Positions 39,485 through 50,121 of a stretch of DNA of 55,654 nucleotides are shown here, one piece after another (positions within the stretch are counted from its first letter, which is position 1; each line of letters starts with the position of its first letter). The position numbers were made by a program, and so were the translations under genes. The notes under the pieces are model-generated. The model saw nothing but the letters and a program-made list of their open reading frames with translations, was not told the origin of the DNA and made no database searches. The DNA is from an uncultured Oscillibacter sp. (GTDB taxonomy: Bacteria; Bacillota; Clostridia; Oscillospirales; Oscillospiraceae): assembly GCA_910588005.1 (NCBI GenBank), contig CAJUQM010000014.1, positions 1-55,654 on the forward strand, read 5' to 3'.

Positions 39485-40384
39485 TCAGTCCTCCCGATAC
39501 CCCAGGCTGCGGACATAGTTCACGTTATCTCTCCAGTTCTCTTTCACTTTTACCCAGGTCTCCAAGTAGATCTTCGCGCCCATGAACCTCTCCATGTCGC
39601 GGCGGGCCAGAGAGCTGATTTTTTTCAGCATGGCCCCCTGTTTGCCGATGATAATGCCCTTGTGGCTGGCCTTCTCACAGTAGATCGTGGCCTCTACGTC
39701 GATCACGCCGGAGTCCCGCTCGGAGAACTTGGTGATCTCCACCGCCGTGCCGTGGGGGATCTCCTTATCCAGGCACAGCAGGAGCTTCTCCCGCAGCAGC
39801 TCCCCCACCACCTGCCGCTCCGGCTGGTCGCTGGTCTGCCCGTCCGGGAACAGCTGGGGACCCTCTTCGGCGTATCTCCGCAGCTCCTTCATCAGCTCGT
39901 CCAGGCCGCCGCCGGTGTGGGCGGAGATGGGGATGATGGCGTCAAAGCCGTCCCAGGCCTCGCTGTAAGCCGCGATCACCGGCAGCAGCTCCGCCGGTTC
40001 CACCGTGTCAATCTTGTTGATGCACAGAACACAGGGGATTTTCTCCTCCCGGATCCGGTCGATCAGGGCCTTTTCCGGGCCTCCCACGTGGGGAATGGGT
40101 TCCACCAGCAGCAGCGCGCAGTCCACATCACTGAGGCTGGCGGTAACCACTTTCACCATATAGTCCCCCAGGGCGGACTTGGGCCGGTGAAGGCCCGGGG
40201 TGTCCAGCAGAATATACTGGGTGTCCTCCCGGTTGACCACGCCGTAGATCCGGTTGCGGGTGGTCTGGGCCTTGTTGGAGACAATGGCCACTTTCTCTCC
40301 CACCAGGGCGTTGGTAAGGCTGGATTTGCCCACGTTTGGCCGGCCGCAGACCGTGACCATGGCGGTGTTTTTGATATTGTCCAT
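39485..40384 (-). CDS. era: GTPase Era
   Basis: A 299-residue ribosome-assembly GTPase. G motifs: GRPNVGKS (G1, about 14-21), TTRNRI (G2), DTPG (G3, about 60-63), NKID (G4, about 122-125) and SAH (G5). The C-terminal KH domain, which binds the 3' end of 16S rRNA, is marked by GIIIGKQGAMLKKI (about 240-253). ATG 40384 is chosen because GAGG lies eight bases upstream; ATG 40414 has no good site. It is the first gene of the era-PPOX-yqzL-recO series. Confidence 0.95.
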   Translation of the reverse strand: MDNIKNTAMVTVCGRPNVGKSSLTNALVGEKVAIVSNKAQTTRNRIYGVVNREDTQYILLDTPGLHRPKSALGDYMVKVVTASLSDVDCALLLVEPIPHVGGPEKALIDRIREEKIPCVLCINKIDTVEPAELLPVIAAYSEAWDGFDAIIPISAHTGGGLDELMKELRRYAEEGPQLFPDGQTSDQPERQVVGELLREKLLLCLDKEIPHGTAVEITKFSERDSGVIDVEATIYCEKASHKGIIIGKQGAMLKKISSLARRDMERFMGAKIYLETWVKVKENWRDNVNYVRSLGYRED

Positions 40385-40443
40385 CAGGTGATCCTCAACT
40401 TTCTTGTCAAGCATTTTGGGGCGGGAAGGATGCCCCCGGCCGG

Positions 40444-40674
40444 CTATCCCAAGGGTCTCCGCTCTTCGGACAGCCCCAGCAGATAATCGGCGCTTACCTC
40501 AAAATACCCCGCTAAGGTGCATAATGTCAAGACGGAAATGTTGATCTCTCCTTTTTCGATCTTTAGATAATGCCCTTGTGTGATACCAAGCAGCTCTCCC
40601 ATCTCCCGCTGGTAGATGCGGCGTTCCTTCCGCAGGTTTTTCAGACGCGTACCCATAATTTGAAGTGTGTCCAT
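40444..40674 (-). CDS. HTH regulator, downstream side of uvrA (copy 1)
   Basis: A 76-residue Cro/CI-type DNA-binding protein: GTRLKNLRKERRIYQREMGELLGITQGHYLKIEKG (in parts, about residues 8-42), then NISVLTLCTLAGYFEVSADYLLG, a dimer-forming tail common to XRE regulators. AAGGAG lies six bases before the ATG. It is a close paralogue of the HTH gene at 44015-44236 on the other side of uvrA: 45 of 73 aligned residues are identical by my count. A 16-bp perfect palindrome just upstream is its probable operator. Confidence 0.88.
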   Translation of the reverse strand: MDTLQIMGTRLKNLRKERRIYQREMGELLGITQGHYLKIEKGEINISVLTLCTLAGYFEVSADYLLGLSEERRPLG

Positions 40675-40698
40675 AAAAAACTCCTTGGCATATATTAT

Positions 40699-40714
40699 TT
40701 ATGATATATCATAA
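40699..40714. promoter_or_regulatory. Perfect palindrome TTATGATATATCATAA, probable operator
   Basis: A 16-bp perfect palindrome 25 bases upstream of the HTH copy 1 start, in the A/T-rich gap between it and the uvrA stop. Probably the autoregulatory site of that HTH protein. Confidence 0.65.
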
Positions 40715-40778
40715 TCTTTTCAAATAAAATGCGCAGATATCTTTATACAATATATGAAAGGGGCTTTTGAATACACAT

Positions 40779-43607
<2,829 letters not shown>

Positions 43608-44014
43608 AGGTTGTCCTTTCTGGGGGTCCCCCTGCGGGGGGGACGGGGGATTTCGTCCCACGGGCGCGGGACGGTGCACGGTCCAAAAGAGAAAAAGACT
43701 TTTTGGAGCTTGCGGAAACATACCGCTTCGATTGAAGAGCACACAGCAAACTTGCCGCGTGGACGCAGGGACTTTCTTCTCTTCCCGCGCTTCGCGCATG
43801 GCCGGCTCCGTGCTGGAAAGAGAGTTTGTCTGCCGGCAATAAAATGGTAATCCGCCCGAAGGGCGGCACTTAGGCCGGAGATGAAGGAACGGAGCTTGAG
43901 CGGAATTTTTGGCTTTAGCCGGAAATGGAGCGGCGGAGTTTCTTCCGACGGCATGGGGGTGCATTGCCCAGCCATCCTCATGGCTGAAATCCACCCCGCC
44001 CGCAAGGGCGGGCA
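43608..44014. other. Noncoding hairpin-rich block upstream of uvrA
   Basis: About 400 bases without a credible gene; long open frames exist on the minus strand but lack domains and a start signal. Small hairpins are visible: CCGCCC/GGGCGG (about 43852-43866), AGCCAT/ATGGCT (about 43965-43980) and GCCCGC/GCGGGC at 43998-44013, the last just after the HTH copy 2 stop. From memory, similar runs occur between genes in related Clostridia, so it may be a dispersed repeat. The uvrA promoter must lie here, but I cannot place it; no SOS box is evident. Confidence 0.4.
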
Positions 44015-44236
44015 TCACTCCCGCTCCTGGGAGCGCCCCAGCAGATAATCTGTTGTAACACCAAAATAATCCGCAAGAGTGCATAATGTCAAGGTCGGAA
44101 TATTAACTTTCCCAGCTTCTATACGCCGGTAGTGTACTTCTGTAATATGCAGCAGTTCCGCTATTTGGCGCTGGACCTGTCTTCGCTCTTTTCGGAGTGC
44201 ACGAAGCCTTGTTCCAAATTCTTTTAATGTTTCCAT
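44015..44236 (-). CDS. HTH regulator, upstream side of uvrA (copy 2)
   Basis: A 73-residue Cro/CI-type regulator closely related to the copy at 40444-40674, with the same ends (METLKEFGTRL and DYLLGRSQERE). Recognition-helix residues differ (ITEVHYRRIE against ITQGHYLKIE), which fits a different operator. AAGGAG is five bases before ATG 44236. The upstream region carries two AGAACATT-type palindromes and is shared with a divergent small gene. It precedes uvrA on the same strand, about 400 bases away. Confidence 0.88.
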   Translation of the reverse strand: METLKEFGTRLRALRKERRQVQRQIAELLHITEVHYRRIEAGKVNIPTLTLCTLADYFGVTTDYLLGRSQERE

Positions 44237-44252
44237 AATTTCTCCTTGACGC

Positions 44253-44297
44253 AGAACATTAAATGTTCTATAATTAAAACAGAACATTAAAGATTCT
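44253..44297. promoter_or_regulatory. Twin AGAACATT operators between HTH copy 2 and a divergent small gene
   Basis: AGAACATTAAATGTTCT (44253-44269) is a perfect 17-bp palindrome; AGAACATTAAAGATTCT (44281-44297) is a degenerate copy, 28 bases apart centre to centre. They cover the short gap between divergent starts at 44236 and 44317, so one regulator could repress both. Confidence 0.7.
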
Positions 44298-44316
44298 GTT
44301 TGAGGGGTAGACATCA

Positions 44317-44568
44317 ATGAATCCGATAGACCAAAAGCTCTTTGATTACTATTGTGAGCCAATTCTGCGAAACGCAGAAAACTTCGATGAATCCGCTTTG
44401 CAGAAGCTCTTGGACGAATTTTCCCTGACAGGCGAGGCCCGCCGCAAGCTGACAGACGCCATCTTTGACAATTATTTACAGTGGTCCCTGGACGCCTTTG
44501 CCGCCGGCCTCCATCTGGGGCTGTCACTCCACAGTGATATCCGCCGCGGAGGCCCCCAGCAGGTCTAG
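44317..44568 (+). CDS. Small helical protein divergent from HTH copy 2
   Basis: An 83-residue, mostly helical, acidic soluble protein. The last third, DAIFDNYLQWSLDAFAAGLHLGLSL, resembles the C-terminal helix of small Clostridia proteins of unknown function that often accompany HTH regulators, but I cannot name a family. A GAGGGG lies about ten bases before the ATG. Its 3' end overlaps the convergent YbaK gene by 45 bases. The shared operator region with HTH copy 2 suggests joint control. Confidence 0.6.
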   Translation: MNPIDQKLFDYYCEPILRNAENFDESALQKLLDEFSLTGEARRKLTDAIFDNYLQWSLDAFAAGLHLGLSLHSDIRRGGPQQV

Positions 44569-45024
44569 CAGCGCCTCCGGCTCCACCTCCACCTGCGCTC
44601 CGATCCGCCCGGCGGAGATATAGACCGTCTCATAGTCCAAAGCGGTTTTGTGAAACACCGTGGGATACCGCTTCTTCATCCCCACGGGGCTGCACCCGCC
44701 CCGGATATACCCCGTGACGTCGTTGATCTCCGCCACGTGAAGCAGCTCCACGGACTTCTCCCCCACGGCCCGGGCGGCCTTTTTCAGGTCCAGGCTCTCC
44801 GCCGCCGGCACCTCAAACACGTAAATGCCCCCGGAGGCGCCCCGGGCCGCCAGGGTCTTAAACCCTCTGGCCGGGTCCTGCCCCAGGGCCGCCGCCACGT
44901 GGACGCCGTACTCCCGGGTTCCCTCCGGTCCCTGGCTGTCCTCGTAAAACCGGGCGGTGTAGGGAATCTTTTTCTGGTCCAGGATCCGCATCACATTGGT
45001 CTTCTCCTCTTTGCGCTTCGCCAT
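44524..45024 (-). CDS. Cys-tRNA(Pro)/YbaK-EbsC family deacylase
   Basis: A 166-residue single-domain protein of the YbaK/ProX editing family, which hydrolyses Cys-tRNA(Pro) mischarged by prolyl-tRNA synthetase. Visible are a VMRILDQKKIPYTARFYE start, the FKTLAARG block and GYIRGGCSPVGMKKRYPT (about residues 105-122), with the conserved catalytic Lys in the N-terminal half at FKTL. ATG 45024 is preceded by GAGG; its start region overlaps the EamA stop. The 3' end overlaps a convergent small gene. It is the last gene of a minus-strand operon beginning with MBOAT. Confidence 0.9.
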   Translation of the reverse strand: MAKRKEEKTNVMRILDQKKIPYTARFYEDSQGPEGTREYGVHVAAALGQDPARGFKTLAARGASGGIYVFEVPAAESLDLKKAARAVGEKSVELLHVAEINDVTGYIRGGCSPVGMKKRYPTVFHKTALDYETVYISAGRIGAQVEVEPEALLDLLGASAADITVE

Positions 45025-45027
45025 CAC

Positions 45028-45924
45028 TCACCTCAGAATATATACGCCCGCCAGGACGCACAGGATCCCCGCCAGGGTCACGGGGCCAATGGCCTCGCCA
45101 AAGGCCAGCGCACCCACCATCGTGGCCGCCACCGGCTCCAGGCTGGCCACGATGGAGGCCCTGCCGGATTCCACCTTGGAAAGGCCCCGTGTGTACAGAA
45201 GATACGGCGCCGCCGTGGAGAACACCACCAGCCCCAAGGACAGCAGCCACTGCCGGGGAGTGGACAGCGCCGCCGCCATCCGCTCCGGGCGCAGCAGCAC
45301 CAGGGACGCGGGACCCGCGAAGAGAAACGTCCACACCGTCACGGTCATAGGGCCGTAATGGGCCAGGGCGTACCGGCCGAAAACGCTGTACAGCGCGTAG
45401 AAAAACCCGGACCCCAGTCCCAGCAGGACGCCGCCCGCCGTCACCGTCAAATCTCCGGCGAAGACGCCGCACACCAGGGCGCAGCCCGCCAGGGTCAGCG
45501 CCAGGGCCAGCAGCTTCCTCCGTGTAACCGGCTCATGCCACAGCACCGCCGACAGCACCACCACAAAGGACGGCGCGGTGTACAGCAGGATGGAGGCCGC
45601 CGCCAGGGAACAGATCCTCTGACAGGAGAAGTAGCACACCGTGAACAGCAGCACGCTGATCACGCCGGTTCCAAAGAAGTATTTCAGGTGCTCCCGGCGG
45701 ACGCGGAACACGCTTCGGTCTCTTACGGCGAACACCAGCGCCAGCAGCAGCATGCCGCCGAAGTTTCGCACCACCACAATGTCCGTGGGGGTAAATCCCC
45801 CGGCCATCAGATTCCGGTTCCACAGTCCAATCATGCCCCACAGCGCCGCCGCCGCCAGAATCGAGGCGTAAGCCCCTCTTTTTGCGGCGGGTTCCGCCTG
45901 GGGGGCGGTCTTTTTTTCTTCCAT
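45028..45924 (-). CDS. EamA family (DMT) transporter
   Basis: A 298-residue membrane protein with ten hydrophobic segments in two similar EamA halves, typical of RhaT/YdcZ-like exporters of amino acids or metabolites. Landmarks are AAALWGMIGLWNRNLM near the N-terminus and VESGRASIVASLEPVAATMVGAL in the second half (about residues 238-260, in parts). GGGAGGAG lies before ATG 45924, which overlaps the DHHW gene stop (TGATG). Substrate unknown. Its coupling to surface O-acetylation genes may be accidental. Confidence 0.9.
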   Translation of the reverse strand: MEEKKTAPQAEPAAKRGAYASILAAAALWGMIGLWNRNLMAGGFTPTDIVVVRNFGGMLLLALVFAVRDRSVFRVRREHLKYFFGTGVISVLLFTVCYFSCQRICSLAAASILLYTAPSFVVVLSAVLWHEPVTRRKLLALALTLAGCALVCGVFAGDLTVTAGGVLLGLGSGFFYALYSVFGRYALAHYGPMTVTVWTFLFAGPASLVLLRPERMAAALSTPRQWLLSLGLVVFSTAAPYLLYTRGLSKVESGRASIVASLEPVAATMVGALAFGEAIGPVTLAGILCVLAGVYILR

Positions 45925-47117
45925 CACGGCTCCTCCCACACGGCGTTGTTGCCGCCGGACAGATAGTAAAACGTGTCGTTCTGGATGCACAGCACCACCT
46001 CGGGGCGGTACCGGCCGATATAGTCCTCCAGGGACATCCCGTCATAGTGCCGCAGGTCCAGAATGCGGGTCTCGTTGAAGGAGGCATACAGCAGGGTCTC
46101 CAGGGCGTTGGTAAAGGAGTCGCCGAAAATCAGGGCGTCCGGCAGGTCCGGGCGGTCCGTCTCCAGCACCGTCTCGCCAAAATCCCCGCCCATATAGAGG
46201 TTGTAGGTGGTGGGAAGGTAGTCCTCCTCCGGCAGGACAAAGAGCGGTCTGTCCGATAGCTCCCCGTTGTCGTACCGGGTGAAGGGCACCGGGTTTTTCT
46301 GCACCCCGATCACCGCCCGCTCGCCATTGGGCCAGAGGTTGTAGAGCTTGCGGTTCCGGGTGGCGATATAGGGATTGGGAAGCTCCGTAAAGTCCAGGTC
46401 CTCCTCCGTCAGCACCGGCAGGTTCCAGCCCTCCGCCGCCAGGCGGTCCAAAATGGCCCTATAGGCCGCATAGGCGCCGTAATAGCTGTAATGGTGGTCC
46501 ACGGCGGAGTAATAATTCTCCGGGCGGCCCTGGCGGTTATACACCGCCCCCATATCCAAAAAGTTCACGCCCCGCTCCGCCATGGCCTGGGCATAAGCCG
46601 CGTCTCCTGCGGAGATCTCCGTCTCATGGGCGCTGAGGTAAGCGGGATACCGGTCCCGGAAGTAGGCCCGCTGTTCCGGAATCCCGACATAGCAAAACGT
46701 GCCGCCGCCCGCCCGGACCCACTCGCTCAGCCTGGCAAAGGGTTCCGCCGCCTCCGCCGCCAGAGCGGCGTATTCCCCCGCTTCCCGCTCCTCATAGGGC
46801 AGAAGCGGCAGCAGCACGCCTTCCGCCGGAACGACCTCGTTGACCGCCGGGCGGCGCAAAAGATTCAGCTGCGCCGCCGTATCCAGCTTCAGCAGGGTTG
46901 TGCGCCCGGGGACATGGTCGGAGTACCAGTCCTCAAAGTCCCCGCCAAGCCCGCCGTCCCACAGCCCCTCCGCCGTCAGAGACGGGAACTGCGCCAGGGT
47001 ACGGTTTTCATAGTAGGCGGCGGTGTCCTTTCGGGACCACAGCGCCGTGCCCCCGGGGACGGCCAGCAGCGCCGCCAGCAGCAGGGCCAAGAACGCCCGC
47101 TGTGAAAATTTTTCCAT
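45924..47117 (-). CDS. DHHW family protein, partner of MBOAT O-acetyltransferase
   Basis: A 397-residue exported or membrane-anchored protein: one N-terminal hydrophobic helix (about 7-27), then ENRTLAQFPSLT, a feature of AlgJ/AlgX-like SGNH proteins. Motifs are DHHYSYYGAYAAY (about residues 207-219; Tyr in place of Trp in the DHHW name), GIPEQRAYF, and FGDSFTNALE (about 341-350) with the likely nucleophile Ser. It probably moves acetyl groups, supplied across the membrane by the neighbouring MBOAT protein, onto a cell-wall or secreted glycan. GAGG precedes the ATG; the MBOAT gene ends 12 bases upstream. The glycan is unknown. Confidence 0.88.
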   Translation of the reverse strand: MEKFSQRAFLALLLAALLAVPGGTALWSRKDTAAYYENRTLAQFPSLTAEGLWDGGLGGDFEDWYSDHVPGRTTLLKLDTAAQLNLLRRPAVNEVVPAEGVLLPLLPYEEREAGEYAALAAEAAEPFARLSEWVRAGGGTFCYVGIPEQRAYFRDRYPAYLSAHETEISAGDAAYAQAMAERGVNFLDMGAVYNRQGRPENYYSAVDHHYSYYGAYAAYRAILDRLAAEGWNLPVLTEEDLDFTELPNPYIATRNRKLYNLWPNGERAVIGVQKNPVPFTRYDNGELSDRPLFVLPEEDYLPTTYNLYMGGDFGETVLETDRPDLPDALIFGDSFTNALETLLYASFNETRILDLRHYDGMSLEDYIGRYRPEVVLCIQNDTFYYLSGGNNAVWEEP

Positions 47118-47129
47118 ATCTGGGTCCTC

Positions 47130-48551
47130 TTAAAACTGAAAATATAAAAAGGAGCGGAACGTGGAGCTGAGCAGCCGCACCGCGGAGAGACCGAGCAGGC
47201 ACAGCGCCAGCACCTTCGGTCCCAGCGCCAGCGCCGCCGCCGAAAGCGCGCTCCCCCTCTCTCTGGAGAACTCCAGCCGGCGGGAGAGCCAGAGCCTTAC
47301 GGGCAGGACTGCCGGAACCGCAATCAGCCACTCCCAGGCGTACTGCCGGAGATCGTATTCCGCCTCTCCGCTCCAGAGTCCCCCCGGGGCAAAGCCCAGC
47401 ATAGCGGAGAGGACGTCCCCCGCCTGACCCAGGCTTCCGGCCCGAAACAGCACCCATCCAAAGTTAATCAGCAGCAGGGCGTAGAGGTGCCGCACAGGCC
47501 TGGGAAGCCGTTCCAGCGCCCCGCCCCAGAGGTATTTCTCCCCCGCCAGCAGCGCCGCGTAATAAAGCCCCCAGACCACAAAAGTCCAGGCCGCGCCGTG
47601 CCACAGTCCCGTCAGCAGCCACACCGCCAGCAGGTTCAGCAAGTGCCTCCCCCGGGAACAGCGGTTGCCCCCCAGGGGGATATAGACATAGTCCCGGAAC
47701 CAGCGGGAGAGGGTAATGTGCCACCGCCGCCAAAACTCCGCGGCGGATTGGGCGGTGTAGGGATAGTCGAAGTTCTCCGGCAGGGGCAGGCCGAAGGCCT
47801 GACCCAGGCCCAGCGCCATATCCGTGTAGCCGGAGAAGTCAAAGTACAATTGCAGGGTGTAGGCGATGGAGCCAATCCAGGCCAGGCCCACACTCAGCCG
47901 GTCCCCGGCGGCAAAGGCCCCGTTTGCCGCTGTCCCCAAGGCGTCCGCCAGCAGCACCTTTTTCGCCAAGCCGAAGCAAAACCGCACCGCCCCTGCGGAG
48001 ACCTCCGGAACCGTCTCCCGCCGGTCCGCCAGCAGCGGGCCAAAGTCCCCGTACCGCACAATGGGTCCCTGGAGCAGCTGGGGAAAAAAGGCCGTGTACA
48101 GCGTCAGCCTGGCAAAATTCCGCTCCGGCGGAATGGTCCCCCGGTATACATCGGCCAGGTATGAGACCGCCTGAAAGGTAAAAAACGAGATGCCCGCCGG
48201 GAGCAGAAGGCCGGGGATCTTCAGCTTCAGCCCTAGGGCGTTCAGATTCTCCGCCAGAAAACCGGTGTATTTGAAGCACAGCAGCGGCAGCAGGTTCAGA
48301 CCCACCCCAGTCCAAAAAACCGCCCGCCGCCCCCGCCGCCCGGGGGCCAGCAGCAGTCCCGCCGCCCAGCTCACAAGGCAGTTGGCCAGCAGCACCGGCA
48401 GCAGCCGCAGTCCGCCCCAGGCATAGAAGGCCAGGCTGAACAGCAGCAGGACCCCGTTGCGCCCGGCCCGATACCGGGCCGGTATGAGATAGTAGCACAG
48501 CACCGCCGCCGGCAGAAAGCCGAACAAAAACGCCATACTGCTGAAAGCCAT
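47130..48551 (-). CDS. MBOAT family O-acyltransferase (AlgI/PatA type)
   Basis: A 473-residue membrane protein with about 11-12 hydrophobic segments. The catalytic His lies in LTGLWHGAAWTF (about residues 314-325), and the upstream FWRRWHITLSRWFRDYVYIPLGGNR (two parts, about 270-294) is diagnostic. Such proteins pass acyl groups from a cytoplasmic donor across the membrane; with the DHHW partner, the product is an O-acetylated surface polymer. It is the first gene in the order MBOAT-DHHW-EamA-YbaK. A repeat element sits just upstream of its start, so the promoter region is unusual. Start ATG 48551 has an imperfect AAGTGAAGT binding site. Confidence 0.93.
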   Translation of the reverse strand: MAFSSMAFLFGFLPAAVLCYYLIPARYRAGRNGVLLLFSLAFYAWGGLRLLPVLLANCLVSWAAGLLLAPGRRGRRAVFWTGVGLNLLPLLCFKYTGFLAENLNALGLKLKIPGLLLPAGISFFTFQAVSYLADVYRGTIPPERNFARLTLYTAFFPQLLQGPIVRYGDFGPLLADRRETVPEVSAGAVRFCFGLAKKVLLADALGTAANGAFAAGDRLSVGLAWIGSIAYTLQLYFDFSGYTDMALGLGQAFGLPLPENFDYPYTAQSAAEFWRRWHITLSRWFRDYVYIPLGGNRCSRGRHLLNLLAVWLLTGLWHGAAWTFVVWGLYYAALLAGEKYLWGGALERLPRPVRHLYALLLINFGWVLFRAGSLGQAGDVLSAMLGFAPGGLWSGEAEYDLRQYAWEWLIAVPAVLPVRLWLSRRLEFSRERGSALSAAALALGPKVLALCLLGLSAVRLLSSTFRSFLYFQF

Positions 48552-48590
48552 GGGATCACTTCACTTTCCTTGGGATCCGTGTCCCGAAAC

Positions 48591-48659
48591 TACGCCTTGT
48601 TTGAAAAATGTCGAAACGCCCAAACAGCGGATCTTTTTCCGCCAATTTCCAAACAAGGC
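48591..48659. repeat. Intergenic element bounded by GCCTTGTTTG / CAAACAAGGC
   Basis: A 10-bp inverted repeat (48594-48603 and 48650-48659) encloses 46 bases. Its minus strand over 48591-48640 matches 23851-23900 at 38 of 50 positions without gaps, including the shared 14-mer CATTTTTCAAACAA. It ends against the stop codon of the next gene and may double as its terminator. Confidence 0.5.
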
Positions 48660-49418
48660 CTAGGGGATCACGCGGAGGGCGTAGCAGTAGCCCCCCAGCA
48701 AAAGCAGCGGAAACACCACCCAGCCCGCTTTTTGACAGGCGAGATAGAAGTCCGATGGCTCCGGGTCCCGGACGTCACAGCAGTGCTGGAGGTAGAACAT
48801 GGTCATGGGGAAGGCCGCGTCCAGGGCCGCGAAAACGGTGCACACCAGCATAAAAACATACATCCCCCAGCTGCCCCGGCTCTCCAGCTCCGGCCCCAGG
48901 GCGAACCGCAGGGCGGTGCTTCTGTCCACCTCGAAGCCGTTCCAGGGGTCCGAGGTGCCGGGGCGGACGATGACAAAACCGTCCATATCGTGGGCGCCGT
49001 TGGAACGGTACCAGCCGTAGTTCTCCTCTAGGGCATAGCCGCCCTCGAAGAGGAGTGCGCCGTTTTTGGTGATCCGGATGCCGTCCACCGCCGCCCCCCG
49101 CTCCGTTCGGATGGGGGCCAGGGGGTAATCCACCACGCAGACGTCGTCCAGGACGCCCTCGATTTGGAACTCCACCGTGAACCGGGTTTCGCTGTTTTGG
49201 GTGACGGTGATGGTCACCGGCGTACCGTGGACTCTGCCGGTGTAGGCGGTCACATTCTGGGCGGGGTTCTCCGGCCGCAGCAGGGTCCCCTCGAAGTACG
49301 CGCCCTTTTGGGCGTGGCTGACGGCGGTGAGGGCGGCAAACAGGACGGCCATGGCCGCCAGGACCAGCAATACAATTTTTTGGAATCGAGTGCGCTCTTC
49401 GTCCATGGTGTATCCCAT
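48660..49418 (-). CDS. Membrane-anchored protein of unknown function
   Basis: A 252-residue protein with one N-terminal hydrophobic helix (about residues 16-34), a roughly 140-residue beta-rich part predicted outside (contains NVTAYTGRVHGTPVTITV-like strands), and two membrane helices near the C-terminus (about 186-205 and 227-246). I recognise no family. GGGAG lies six bases before ATG 49418, and its start is two bases after the MmcQ stop, so the two are cotranscribed. The external beta domain suggests binding or sensing, but that is a guess. Confidence 0.7.
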   Translation of the reverse strand: MGYTMDEERTRFQKIVLLVLAAMAVLFAALTAVSHAQKGAYFEGTLLRPENPAQNVTAYTGRVHGTPVTITVTQNSETRFTVEFQIEGVLDDVCVVDYPLAPIRTERGAAVDGIRITKNGALLFEGGYALEENYGWYRSNGAHDMDGFVIVRPGTSDPWNGFEVDRSTALRFALGPELESRGSWGMYVFMLVCTVFAALDAAFPMTMFYLQHCCDVRDPEPSDFYLACQKAGWVVFPLLLLGGYCYALRVIP

Positions 49419-49419
49419 C

Positions 49420-49797
49420 TCAGTCTCCCAGAATCTCCTTTTGGACATACTTGGGCAGCTTTTGCATAATCAGCCGGTGGGACTGGGCGCACAGGTCCCG
49501 CAGGACCCTGTCGGGCAGATCCCTATCCAGGAGGCACGCGATCCAGAGGCGCTTGTCGCAGTAGAAGCCGGGTAAAATCTCCGGATACTGGACCCGCAGG
49601 AACTCTGCCTCCGCCGGGTCGCACTTGAGGTTCACCAGGTCGTGGCCGCCGTAGGTTTTGTGCTCCGGGCCGGGGGAGCAGACGGCGGCAAAAAGCTTGC
49701 CGCGGACCTGGTAGCGGAACCAGGCCCACTCCGGTTTATAGTCCTTCTCCGCCCCTGGGAGGGAGATGAGATATTCGTCCAGCCATTCGTATTTCAT
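49420..49797 (-). CDS. MmcQ/YjbR family protein
   Basis: A 125-residue protein of the MmcQ/YjbR fold, which resembles CyaY/frataxin-type or DNA-binding double-wing folds. Landmarks are WFRYQVRGKLFAAV (about 26-39), VNLKCDPAEAEFLR (about 55-68), GFYCDKRLWIACLLD (about 77-91) and the terminal helix with SHRLIMQKLPK. Such proteins are often annotated as DNA-binding, with little direct evidence. AAGGAG is six bases before ATG 49797. The following membrane protein gene is translationally close. Confidence 0.88.
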   Translation of the reverse strand: MKYEWLDEYLISLPGAEKDYKPEWAWFRYQVRGKLFAAVCSPGPEHKTYGGHDLVNLKCDPAEAEFLRVQYPEILPGFYCDKRLWIACLLDRDLPDRVLRDLCAQSHRLIMQKLPKYVQKEILGD

Positions 49798-50121
49798 AGA
49801 GCACTCCTTGCGGAAAAATTGTTGCCGGGTCCAAAGGCGGCTCGCCCCTGGCAGGAGTCCAGAGGGCGCACCTGAGTCCCTCTGTGGAGGCGCGCCTTCA
49901 GTCTCGTTTCTCCAGGTTGCGCCTGTCTGCGGGGGATCTCGGGGGTGATTTTTACTTCTTGCCGGACCTGTTCGCATACTCCCGCAAAAGGCGCTTTTTC
50001 CGTCTTTGACCGCAAAAGCTGTTTTTCTGCCTTGTACTTACGCCGCCGTAAAGCGGCGGCTTTTCGCAGGGACTCTGCCCCTGCACCCCGCCACCTTTTG
50101 AAAAAAGTGGACGAGAACTTT
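49798..50121. other. Gap between uvrB and MmcQ genes
   Basis: About 320 bases without a gene. Next to uvrB lies its probable 3'-end structure (50042-50110). The left part, containing several short G+C-rich stems, should hold the promoter of the MmcQ operon, but no clear -35/-10 is visible. Confidence 0.45.
50042..50110 (-). terminator. 3'-end structures after uvrB
   Basis: On the minus strand just past the uvrB stop, CCAC/GTGG arms with A/T-rich inner sequence (50091-50110) contain a T-run, and a second hairpin with GCCGCC/GGCGGC arms follows (50042-50060). The stem is imperfect. Confidence 0.5.

Noticed and set aside
44253..44269. AGAACATTAAATGTTCT as an SOS (LexA) box for uvrA
   Set aside because: Firmicutes LexA boxes have the core GAAC-N4-GTTC; here the GAAC and GTTC halves are separated by seven bases, and the site is about 650 bases from the uvrA start, next to the HTH gene.
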